Part shown: positions 7,280-12,804 of the stretch, one piece after another
Position numbering within the stretch: the first letter of the stretch is position 1
How the letters are laid out: every line of letters starts with the position of its first letter
DNA from: Candidatus Heimdallarchaeota archaeon
GTDB taxonomy: Archaea; Asgardarchaeota; Heimdallarchaeia; Heimdallarchaeales; Kariarchaeaceae
NCBI GenBank assembly: GCA_021399405.1
Contig: JAAFKL010000220.1
Coordinates: forward strand, 1-13,217
Length of the DNA: 13,217 nucleotides
Direction: 5' to 3'
Notes under the pieces: model-generated
Databases searched by the model: none
Seen by the model: the letters and a program-made list of their open reading frames with translations, nothing else
What the model was told of the DNA's origin: nothing
Made by a program: the position numbers and the translations under genes

Positions 7280-7885
7280 TTAAAAGTATAGTCGTGTAGT
7301 AATATCATCTTCATCATGACTATACAAACATGATACTTCATTTTTCTCAAATACTGAAATGTAATGGTCTATTTTTGTAACTTTATCAGATAGGAAAAAG
7401 GCTATGAAAGGAAAATTCCAATCCTCAACCAACCATTTTCTGAATTCTCTAAGAAATATGTCTTCAATTCCTTCATTAATCGCACTAGGGACAAACCAAT
7501 ACCAAATGGTTGCAGAATCATCATGAAGGTCTAATTTTTCGAAATCTGATTGGGGGATGATTTCTTCCAATCTTTTCTTGATAGGTTGAATGTATATACA
7601 TCCTATCACTTTGTCGCCTGAAGCATCTAAAATAGAGAAGGTGATTTCCTCTCTTTTTTCTCTAGATTTCTCATGATGTACAAGGTCTTCCCTATTCTGA
7701 TCCAGAGTAAAATCTGCTGTAGGCCATCTTCCATCATTTAATTTATTGAGAAATGATCTTGCCTCCATAACTGCATTATAATCCAATTCATTATTTTTTA
7801 CCAATAACGGAATCAATCTAAATTTTTCTGAATTAAATTTGTCGTGAATTATTAGAGCAGGGGAAAACATGGAATGATTTTTCAT
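7280..7885 (-). CDS. GNAT-like N-acetyltransferase
   Basis: Probable acyl-CoA-dependent acetyltransferase of the GNAT fold. From the ATG at 7885 there are 201 residues. Blocks seen are FRLIPL (22-27), RWPTADFT (53-60), an N-x-EDL-x-HHE stretch (64-72), the beta strand pair TFSIL...GCIYIQP (82-101), WYWFVP and the helix IFLREFRKWLVEDWNFPF. The W-P-x-x-DFT, DLxxHE and GC-[VI]-Y-[IL]-x-P combination recalls a GNAT subgroup annotated only as acetyltransferase; the acceptor is unknown. A canonical Q/R-x-x-G-x-G/A loop is not obvious, so catalytic competence is not assured. A TTG at 7888 and an ATG at 7870 are other starts; a TATA-like AAATATAAT at 7895-7903 is about 29 bp from 7870, making the shorter form possible. 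The zinc-ribbon gene is 56 bp upstream on the same strand. Confidence 0.72.
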   Translation of the reverse strand: MKNHSMFSPALIIHDKFNSEKFRLIPLLVKNNELDYNAVMEARSFLNKLNDGRWPTADFTLDQNREDLVHHEKSREKREEITFSILDASGDKVIGCIYIQPIKKRLEEIIPQSDFEKLDLHDDSATIWYWFVPSAINEGIEDIFLREFRKWLVEDWNFPFIAFFLSDKVTKIDHYISVFEKNEVSCLYSHDEDDITTRLYF

Positions 7886-7941
7886 CAATTTCTTATTATA
7901 TTTAGCTATCCACAGATGGTTAGTTGACCTTATTAACTAAA

Positions 7942-8316
7942 TTATTCATAATATACTGTAATAATCATATCATGTTTTTCTGATAATTCTTCTATGACTT
8001 CTGATATATCAAATGCAATAACTTCCATTAATTCCAGATAAGGAATTGAAAAAATAAGTCCAAGGGTTTTGTTTGATACCCAGCTAAATCTAATATCCTC
8101 ATGTATTTCAGTTGGAAATAGCTGAAGAATTTCCATATTTAGTTTTCTCACCAAACTCTCTGTCAAGAACTTAACCTCATCAAATTTAAGATTAAATCCA
8201 CAACTTAAACAGTTTGTAATAATATTCCCGTCGTCAATTCTTATCTCTATTCCACCCAAAATATCACAATGAGGACATACCCATAAATCAACATTTTCTT
8301 GGGAATCAATTGGCAT
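7942..8316 (-). CDS. Zinc-ribbon protein, unknown function
   Basis: A 124-residue protein with an N-terminal zinc ribbon C14-x2-C17-x18-C36-x2-C39 (CPHC, CLSC) followed by an alpha/beta domain (45-124) without a recognised family. The frame is open far upstream, to 8661, but the extra residues lie antisense to the ribbon-helix-helix gene and have no pattern. ATG 8316 is chosen because a clear TATA (8337-8344) is centred 25 bp upstream, again leaderless. It is divergent from the ribbon-helix-helix regulator, with 154 bp between the starts, a layout typical of a regulator and its target. The zinc ribbon may bind nucleic acid or protein; nothing visible decides this. The start is well supported; the function is open. 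Confidence 0.7.
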   Translation of the reverse strand: MPIDSQENVDLWVCPHCDILGGIEIRIDDGNIITNCLSCGFNLKFDEVKFLTESLVRKLNMEILQLFPTEIHEDIRFSWVSNKTLGLIFSIPYLELMEVIAFDISEVIEELSEKHDMIITVYYE

Positions 8317-8336
8317 TATTTTCAATCGTTTTTTCT

Positions 8337-8344
8337 TAATATAT
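8337..8344 (-). promoter_or_regulatory. TATA box for the zinc-ribbon protein
   Basis: Minus-strand ATATATTA, centred about 25 bp before the ATG at 8316. It sets the start and rules out the long N-terminal extension. Confidence 0.55.
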
Positions 8345-8432
8345 GGGTTAGTTTTGGTATCAGAGGATAATGCAATAAAGGACGAATCTATAGATCTTGT
8401 ATCGATTGCAAAAAAACAAATATCATCAAAAT

Positions 8433-8468
8433 GTATAAATAATATTATACCTATAACAGCCTGTATAA
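8433..8468 (+). promoter_or_regulatory. Promoter and repeated GTATAA hexamers of the RHH gene
   Basis: GTATAA occurs at 8433-8438, inverted (TTATAC) at 8445-8450 and again direct at 8463-8468, just before the ATG at 8471. The middle AATATTATA doubles as a TATA box 26 bp from the start. Ribbon-helix-helix proteins bind short repeated half-sites, so these may be autoregulatory sites. AT-rich sequence lowers certainty. Confidence 0.4.
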
Positions 8469-8470
8469 GG

Positions 8471-8752
8471 ATGAACACTGTCCCAATCAAGCTTTCTTCA
8501 AGTGATATTGAAAAAATTGATTTCCTCATCGCGACAGGTAAATATAAGAATCGAAGCCAGGCTATCCGAGATTTGATATCGAGAGCTTTAGAAGATGAAA
8601 TATTATTTGAAATTGAAGAAAAAATTAATTTCTCAAAAATTAATGAACTCCTTGAATTCACATTAAACGAAAGTAAAGGAAAGGATTCGATAATTGAAAT
8701 TGTAACCTCAAAAACTGCAATAGAATTAGTGGCTGAGGGAAGAGAAAGATAA
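8471..8752 (+). CDS. Ribbon-helix-helix (CopG/Arc type) DNA-binding protein
   Basis: A 93-residue transcription regulator or antitoxin-like protein. The N-terminal 45 residues show the ribbon-helix-helix pattern: beta strand NTVPIKLS, helix A (SSDIEKIDFLIATGKY), the turn with conserved N-R-S-x-A-I (KNRSQAIRDLI), and helix B (RALEDEI). Such proteins dimerise through the strand, which enters the DNA major groove. The remaining half is charged and helical and may bind a partner or effector. The open frame extends 39 codons upstream, but ATG 8471 matches the domain start and the TATA spacing. No PIN, RelE or other toxin follows; the next gene is a GTPase 150 bp on, so a regulator role is more likely than antitoxin. 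Its divergent neighbour is the zinc-ribbon gene, its most obvious target besides itself. Confidence 0.85.
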   Translation: MNTVPIKLSSSDIEKIDFLIATGKYKNRSQAIRDLISRALEDEILFEIEEKINFSKINELLEFTLNESKGKDSIIEIVTSKTAIELVAEGRER

Positions 8753-8769
8753 AAACTATATATTTTGCA
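8752..8769 (+). repeat. 18-bp direct repeat, copy 1
   Basis: AAAACTATATATTTTGCA starts on the last base of the RHH stop codon. An identical copy is at 12739-12756, about 4 kb away. It includes a TATA-like core (CTATATATTTT) that could act as a promoter in either direction. Confidence 0.5.
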
Positions 8770-8775
8770 AAATAT
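8760..8775. promoter_or_regulatory. Perfect 16-bp palindrome downstream of the RHH gene
   Basis: ATATTTTGCAAAATAT is fully self-complementary and overlaps the 18-bp repeat. It sits in the leader region of GTPase 2, about 65 bp before its TATA candidate, so it may be an operator for that gene. Alternatively it is part of the RHH 3' end. Confidence 0.4.
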
Positions 8776-8841
8776 GTGTAATCAATAATTATCAAGGTAT
8801 TGGAAAATTTTCTCAAGTTATACACGCCGATTACGTGGCTG

Positions 8842-8850
8842 TTAAATAAT
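8842..8850 (+). promoter_or_regulatory. TATA candidate for GTPase 2
   Basis: TTAAATAAT would start transcription near 8872 and leave a leader of about 30 nt carrying the Shine-Dalgarno at 8887-8893. Unlike most genes here, this one would have a true 5' leader. Confidence 0.35.
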
Positions 8851-8886
8851 CGAATTGTAACGTTGAAATTACAGAAAGAGTAGGTT

Positions 8887-8893
8887 AAGGAGG
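8887..8893 (+). promoter_or_regulatory. Strong Shine-Dalgarno AAGGAGG that sets an ATC start
   Basis: Full consensus sequence, with 8 nt between it and the ATC at 8902. No ATG, GTG or TTG occurs in frame between the stop at 8881 and the P-loop, so this site points to ATC as the initiation codon. Confidence 0.75.
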
Positions 8894-8901
8894 ACAATAA
8901 A

Positions 8902-9426
8902 ATCAGTAATTACAGTTATACTTTCAAAATTCTGCTTCTAGGAGACGGTGCCGTTGGTAAAACAGCTCTTGTGCATCGATTTGTACACAACAAATTCCAA
9001 AAAGCTTACCTGATGACAATTGGGATGGAACCTTACTCACGGTATGAAACAATCGAGGGAACAAAAATTTGTTACAGCTTGTGGGATATCGCAGGCCAAG
9101 ATCGGTTTAAAGTTATGCGTGGGATGTTCTTTCGGGGTGCCATGGGTTCTTTAGTAACATTTGATCTCACCCGAAGACAATCATTCAACAACGCTGAAAA
9201 TTGGATTAAGGAAGCAAAGGAAGAAAGCCCAGATCAAATATTCGTACTAATTGGTAATAAAAATGATCTTGAAGATTTGCGAGAAATTTCAGCTGAGGAG
9301 GGTCAGGCAAAAGCAGATGAACTTGGTGCAATAGATTACATTGAAACCTCTGCACTAACTGGTACTAATGTAGCAGAAGCTTTCAAGAAAATTGGTAAGA
9401 CGTTAATAGATAAGCGTAAGAAATAA
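8902..9426 (+). CDS. Rab/Ras-like small GTPase 2 with apparent ATC start codon
   Basis: Ras-superfamily GTPase, 174 residues. G motifs: P-loop GDGAVGKT (14-21), switch I T39 in YLMTIG, DIAGQD (62-67) with catalytic Gln66, NKND (119-122), TSAL (149-152). Rab-like FFRGAMGSLVTFDLTRRQSF (76-95) is present. The C-terminus (IDKRKK) has no cysteine, so it is not prenylated; the basic tail might touch acidic lipids. In-frame codons from the stop at 8881 to the P-loop contain no ATG, GTG or TTG. The first canonical start, GTG 8971, would delete the P-loop and part of helix 1. ATC at 8902, 8 nt after AAGGAGG, yields a normal N-terminus (SNYSYTFKILLLGDG). Either a rare AUC start or a single-base sequencing error explains this. 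Its closest window relative is the GTPase at 3514, but switch regions and length differ, so it is not a recent duplicate. Confidence 0.9.
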   Translation: MSNYSYTFKILLLGDGAVGKTALVHRFVHNKFQKAYLMTIGMEPYSRYETIEGTKICYSLWDIAGQDRFKVMRGMFFRGAMGSLVTFDLTRRQSFNNAENWIKEAKEESPDQIFVLIGNKNDLEDLREISAEEGQAKADELGAIDYIETSALTGTNVAEAFKKIGKTLIDKRKK

Positions 9427-9865
9427 TTTATTTGTGATAAGCAATTATTAAAAATACTTGATGATGAAAAAAAGTCAAAGTCAAACCCTAAGAAGTTAAC
9501 ATCAAATTGTCTTTTCACGAAGCTGAATGAATTGGGACAATTCAAAAATTATGAATTGAATTTTGTTTGATCTGAATTAAATGCTTAATATTTTATCCAG
9601 GATATGATCGCAAATTAGAGTTGTATATGGGTGATTTCAGATCTAAAAATACAAAAAATGAGAATTTGAATAAAAAAGAAAATACTATTAAAAGATATTC
9701 TTAATATTGTAAGAAAGTTAATTTTCTTATAATCTTGAGTACAAAAACATCATATGCTCTAATAAAATGATTTTAAATGGCGAATATCTATTTAAATTCA
9801 GGTTAAAGATATTATATTGTATATTATTATTTCATTATTTTAACATTTTTACCCATTTCATCATC
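9427..9865. other. Long AT-rich intergenic region, no gene seen
   Basis: About 440 bp before the SBP promoter. Open frames here are short and lack protein-like pattern, no tRNA-like T-loop or stem set is evident, and no long repeat was found. It may hold regulatory sites or a small RNA that cannot be recognised by eye. Confidence 0.5.
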
Positions 9866-9873
9866 TATAAATA
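9866..9873 (+). promoter_or_regulatory. TATA box of the solute-binding protein gene
   Basis: TATAAATA, a near-consensus archaeal box, would start transcription near 9896 and give a leader of about 38 nt that carries a ribosome binding site. Confidence 0.55.
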
Positions 9874-9919
9874 GACGCAAATCGAGGAGAATTTACTTTT
9901 GTATGTTTTAAACATGCAT

Positions 9920-9926
9920 GGAGTGA
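9920..9926 (+). promoter_or_regulatory. Shine-Dalgarno GGAGTGA of the solute-binding protein
   Basis: Complementary in most positions to the 16S anti-SD and 7 nt before the ATG at 9934. It fixes the start and shows leadered translation for this gene. Confidence 0.6.
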
Positions 9927-9933
9927 ATTAATT

Positions 9934-11373
9934 ATGAATAATAATTTACGAATATTAATATTTTCAGGTCTTGTATTCGTCCTAGCAAGCTCGATGCTTC
10001 CTCAAGCTACAGGATTATCGAACAATGATGTGGGCGATGACGTGGTAATTTATGCCATGCCTTATGACTTTGATGAATATTCAGTTTTTACTGCAGATTC
10101 ATATCCCACTGCAGAATGGAATTCTGCTGTATATGCAGGTCTTTTAAAGAGATCAACTGTAAATGAACGAGACTGGGTAGCTGATTTAGCCGTCAGTATG
10201 CCTAGTATCAGTACGGATGGATTAACTTTTACATTTACATTAAAAGATGATCTAAAATTCTCAAATGGTAATAAATTAACTACGAGTGATATCAAGTTCA
10301 GCTTTCAAGTAACTTTAACTCCCTCAATAAACACCAATACTTATGGTGCTTATGTCGGATTTTTTGATAATAGCTCAATCGTAGTAAAAGACTCAAAGAC
10401 AGTCGAATTCACCTTGTTACAACCTTTCGCATTCCCATATGGGCTATTAAGCTTCGCAGTTGTAGATGAAGATGTTTTTGGTGATCGTTATGACCGATGT
10501 CTAGATGGTGTTGCTGAAGATTGTGTTTGGAACGATCCCTCAGGTGCGGACGTGGTTAGTGCTGGACCCTTTATGGTTAAAGACATTGACAATGTACACG
10601 AAATTGTAACTGTGGTTTCGAATCCCTTCTATTATGGTGCCAATGATATGTTCACTGACAAAATAATTTTTCAAAAAATTGCTGACAAAGATGCAGCAAT
10701 ATCTGCTTTGGCTAGTGGATTAATCGATATATTAGATGCACAATATGTACCTGGTTTAAACGAGTTGGCCGATCTGGAGAGTGTTTCTGAAGAATTTGTT
10801 GGGGATCCTTCACATCAAGAAATTTCATTAAATCACCTTAATCCATATTTTGGAATAGGAGAATCAATTCCTGGTAACACAGAAGCTGATTATGATGATG
10901 CTTTACTAGTTCGCAAAGCAATGTCCCATGTTGTGGATCGAAAATTCGCAGTTGACGAAATTATGGAAGGTCTTGCATTACCTGCTTCAACAGCGATGCC
11001 TGCTGCATCACTAGGTTGGGATGCAACCCTTGATCCACGAAACTTCTCAATTGATGTCGCAAGAAAATATATGGAAATGGCTGGTTTTGATTATGCAGAT
11101 GCAGGAACAGAAAATTCCGATGGAACTTGGACTGAACCATTCTTCACAGTCACTGTGTTATCACCCAACACAAATCCCGCACGTAATCAATGGTCATCAA
11201 ACTATGTTCTAGAATTGCCCAAGATCGGAATCGGTGTAGACTCTCATGTTTCAACCGGTTGGGGTGAAATCATCCCACGTACATTCGGTTATTCAGAAGG
11301 ATTACCTCCAACATATGTGCCTTCTGATTTTTATGGTAGATCAAATACTATCAACTGCTATTTTGAATGTTAA
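9934..11373 (+). CDS. ABC importer solute-binding protein (SBP_bac_5 type), C-terminally truncated
   Basis: Extracytoplasmic binding protein of the peptide/oligosaccharide ABC importer family. A signal peptide is clear (MNNNLRILIFSGLVFVLASS, likely cut near ATG-LS), followed by family blocks VYAGLLKRS, DWVADLAVSMP, TFTFTLKDDLKFSNGN-KLTTSDIKFSF, SAGPFMVK, NPFYYG, KDAAISALASGLIDI, VRKAMSHVVDRKF, ARKYMEMAGFDYADAG, LPKIGIGVDSHVSTGW and IIPRTFGYSEG. At about residue 466 (near 11333) similarity stops; the expected G-[YF]-D-x-[LF]-F-x-GW-x-W block and the final ~150 residues, with any C-terminal anchor, are missing. The last 13 codons are read out of frame through the tail of a PIN-domain gene. A product may be made but should lack part of lobe 1 and is probably inactive. 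No permease or ATPase gene follows. Confidence 0.88.
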   Translation: MNNNLRILIFSGLVFVLASSMLPQATGLSNNDVGDDVVIYAMPYDFDEYSVFTADSYPTAEWNSAVYAGLLKRSTVNERDWVADLAVSMPSISTDGLTFTFTLKDDLKFSNGNKLTTSDIKFSFQVTLTPSINTNTYGAYVGFFDNSSIVVKDSKTVEFTLLQPFAFPYGLLSFAVVDEDVFGDRYDRCLDGVAEDCVWNDPSGADVVSAGPFMVKDIDNVHEIVTVVSNPFYYGANDMFTDKIIFQKIADKDAAISALASGLIDILDAQYVPGLNELADLESVSEEFVGDPSHQEISLNHLNPYFGIGESIPGNTEADYDDALLVRKAMSHVVDRKFAVDEIMEGLALPASTAMPAASLGWDATLDPRNFSIDVARKYMEMAGFDYADAGTENSDGTWTEPFFTVTVLSPNTNPARNQWSSNYVLELPKIGIGVDSHVSTGWGEIIPRTFGYSEGLPPTYVPSDFYGRSNTINCYFEC

Positions 11374-11509
11374 TATATTAGTTACAGAAGATAAATGGAT
11401 GACAAATTTTGTTAAAAGTGACAAATATAATGATGTTGGAGCCAAATATGATTTATCTTCTGAATTCTATGTACTTAGCTCAAGTGAATTTTTAAATTTG
11501 AATTTGTGA
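11333..11509 (+). pseudogene. C-terminal remnant of a PIN-domain toxin gene
   Basis: In a frame different from the solute-binding protein, the sequence from 11333 reads VDQILSTAILNVNILVTEDKWM and on to SSSEFLNLNL before a TGA at 11507-11509. This is the last third of a VapC-type PIN domain: the conserved Asp of the D-x-I-x2-A helix and the strand-plus-acid LVTED. The intact PIN toxin at 11712-12188 has the matching stretch LILVTEDKQLTN. The N-terminal half, with the first catalytic Asp and Glu, is absent; its place is taken by the truncated SBP gene. No start or ribosome site serves it, so it is a fossil or a rearrangement product. Confidence 0.7.
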
Positions 11510-11711
11510 AATAATATTTTTACACTACATTTTTGCTTTTAGCTTCCTGAAATTGTAACATCTACTTTGATAGGGACGGAATTTCAGTTATATTCACATA
11601 TCATTCAAAAAAATATACTTATTTCTAATATGAATTGCTGAATTTGTGATCATATTGATCGTTCCAATTTTTTACCCAGTAAAACTATAATTGCTAACAA
11701 TGAAGGTCAAT

Positions 11712-12188
11712 TCACACTTGAAATCTGTTTAACAAATCTTTCCATGATATATATTGAAAATCTTCCCAGTTGTCTAGATTCTGTATCTTATTAGTCAACT
11801 GTTTATCCTCCGTAACCAAAATTAAACCTCTTGATTTGGCACATCCAGCGATCCAACAATCCATTATGTCAGTATGGCCGTTTATAAGTAAATTATCTGC
11901 CCAATCTAGAGCTTCGGGTATTTTCAGCGGATCAATAATTTGAAAGTAATTTTCAGAATACAAACTTAAAATTGCGGAATTAGCTCTTTTCAGGTATTCC
12001 TCATTTTCAGATTTTTGGTACTCTCTTATGGTTTTCCACTTTGCTTCAATTATGGAGCTTGTAGTTACCGAGAACTGATTTGGATATTCAATAAGAATTT
12101 TTTTTAATTGAGAATCAATTTGATCCAATTTAACACGAATTCCGAAGAAGGGAAGGATATAAGTTGTATCCAGTAGATAATCATCCAC
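11712..12188 (-). CDS. vapC: PIN-domain toxin, VapC family
   Basis: Metal-dependent endoribonuclease toxin. The 158 residues keep the PIN acidic set: D7 in LLDTTYILP, E48 in SSIIEAKW, D110 (with D107) in HTDIMDCWIAGCA, and D128 in LILVTED. These four coordinate Mg/Mn. It starts with GTG at 12188, which overlaps the antitoxin stop by one base (TAGTG), so translation is coupled and the stop-start layout is that of a toxin-antitoxin operon. The central helix-rich region (52-105) is longer than in minimal VapC proteins. RNA target unknown; many archaeal VapCs cut tRNA or rRNA loops. All catalytic residues are present, so it is likely active unless neutralised. Confidence 0.9.
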   Translation of the reverse strand: MDDYLLDTTYILPFFGIRVKLDQIDSQLKKILIEYPNQFSVTTSSIIEAKWKTIREYQKSENEEYLKRANSAILSLYSENYFQIIDPLKIPEALDWADNLLINGHTDIMDCWIAGCAKSRGLILVTEDKQLTNKIQNLDNWEDFQYISWKDLLNRFQV

Positions 12189-12445
12189 TAATCTTCACCA
12201 TTTGATATTTTCACTTGCTTAAATTGAAAATCTTCTAAATCCTTTTCAATGTCGTTTGCTGATTCGAGTATTCCAAATTTTGGTTCATCTAGCAATTCCA
12301 ATAAACTTTTTATTTTTTTTATAAAAAATCCATCCTCAGTTGTCTCTAAATAAATGGTATCTCCGGATTTTAAATTTAAATCTTCACGTAATTTCTTAGG
12401 TAAAAATAATTCTCCTTTGCTTCCTATCCTTAATTCAATTGTCAT
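12188..12445 (-). CDS. vapB: AbrB/SpoVT-type antitoxin, VapB family
   Basis: DNA-binding antitoxin that partners the PIN toxin just downstream. Residues 1-45 show the AbrB swapped-hairpin signature: ELRIGSKGELFLPKKLREDLNLKSGDTIYLE. The tail (46-85, SLLELLDEPKFGIL...) would wrap the toxin active site. The 85-residue length is normal. It is the first gene of the pair; the stop TAG overlaps the GTG start of vapC. A TATA-like element is centred 26 bp before the ATG, and two palindromes lie just upstream of that, as expected for VapBC autoregulation. The call is secure on fold and context; the cognate toxin is inferred from overlap. Confidence 0.9.
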   Translation of the reverse strand: MTIELRIGSKGELFLPKKLREDLNLKSGDTIYLETTEDGFFIKKIKSLLELLDEPKFGILESANDIEKDLEDFQFKQVKISNGED

Positions 12446-12465
12446 ATGTTAATAATATCGTCAGA

Positions 12466-12476
12466 TATTTTTAAAA
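12466..12476 (-). promoter_or_regulatory. TATA box of vapBC
   Basis: Minus-strand TTTTAAAAATA centred 26 bp upstream of the vapB ATG at 12445, giving a leaderless mRNA. The palindrome at 12479-12491 abuts it where the BRE (TFB site) is expected. Confidence 0.5.
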
Positions 12477-12478
12477 TT

Positions 12479-12491
12479 TCTGATTATCAGA
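12479..12491. promoter_or_regulatory. Operator palindrome 1, TCTGAT-T-ATCAGA
   Basis: Perfect 6-bp arms around one base, immediately upstream of the vapB TATA box. It shares its half-site with a second palindrome 25 bp away. Likely bound by the VapB or VapBC complex. Confidence 0.6.
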
Positions 12492-12502
12492 TAGACGAAT
12501 AA

Positions 12503-12518
12503 TCTGATATATATCAGA
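12503..12518. promoter_or_regulatory. Operator palindrome 2, TCTGATATATATCAGA
   Basis: Perfect 16-bp palindrome with the same TCTGAT/ATCAGA arms as palindrome 1, centre to centre about 25 bp apart. It lies between vapB and the divergent 47-codon ORF and could control both. Confidence 0.6.
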
Positions 12519-12546
12519 AATAGTATTTCAATCTTAAATAAACATT

Positions 12547-12556
12547 ATTATAATAT
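12547..12556 (+). promoter_or_regulatory. TATA candidate for the 47-codon ORF
   Basis: TTATAATATT, centred about 24 bp before the GTG at 12575, matching the leaderless spacing seen elsewhere in the window. Confidence 0.4.
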
Positions 12557-12574
12557 TTTTTACATAGATTTGTT

Positions 12575-12718
12575 GTGAGTAATTCAGAAGTGGATTTGAA
12601 GAGTATCTTAGAAAAGAATCAAGACTTGATCAAGGTCTCTGAGCAGGAATTCACTAATGACCGGAATCATCTATCTAGAGGTGCTGAAGACCGAATTTCC
12701 AAAACTGGAGATAAATAA
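12575..12718 (+). CDS. Possible 47-residue charged small protein
   Basis: Too short for most gene callers. Begins with GTG, stops at TAA, and reads MSNSEVDLKS through ENDING residues ISKTGDK. It is rich in Lys, Glu and Asp with heptad-like hydrophobics (V6, L8, I11, L12, L18, I19, V21) that suggest a single amphipathic helix, then a polar tail. No cysteines, signal or membrane helix. A TATA candidate sits 24 bp upstream, and the vapBC operators lie further upstream in the shared divergent region. It could be a small regulator, a second antitoxin-like peptide, or a chance frame. The family is unknown. Confidence 0.4.
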   Translation: MSNSEVDLKSILEKNQDLIKVSEQEFTNDRNHLSRGAEDRISKTGDK

Positions 12719-12738
12719 ATATCCAAAATTACTTCATG

Positions 12739-12756
12739 AAAACTATATATTTTGCA
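12739..12756 (+). repeat. 18-bp direct repeat, copy 2
   Basis: AAAACTATATATTTTGCA, identical to 8752-8769. Here it lies 20 bp after the stop of the 47-codon ORF, pointing towards the 3' end of the second PIN gene. Flanks differ from copy 1. Confidence 0.5.
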
Positions 12757-12797
12757 TATAATCTGCACTATAAGCAATTTTTCGCAATGTGTAGTGT

Positions 12798-12804
12798 AAA
12801 AAAA
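12798..12804 (-). terminator. Oligo-T terminator of the second PIN gene
   Basis: Seven T residues on the minus strand directly after the TGA stop at 12805-12807, as for U-tract termination in archaea. Confidence 0.5.

Noticed and set aside
8354..8470. 39-codon N-terminal extension of the RHH protein
   Set aside because: The RHH domain begins at ATG 8471 and the TATA spacing supports that start.
8317..8661. N-terminal 115-residue extension of the zinc-ribbon protein
   Set aside because: It runs antisense through the ribbon-helix-helix gene, and the TATA box at 8337-8344 places the start at 8316.
8971..9426. GTG at 8971 as start of GTPase 2
   Set aside because: It would remove the P-loop and give an inactive protein, while the frame encodes a perfect P-loop upstream behind a strong SD.
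9461..9526. Possible C/D-box guide RNA (ATGATGA and CTGA about 60 nt apart)
   Set aside because: No internal D' or C' boxes and no closing stem could be found.
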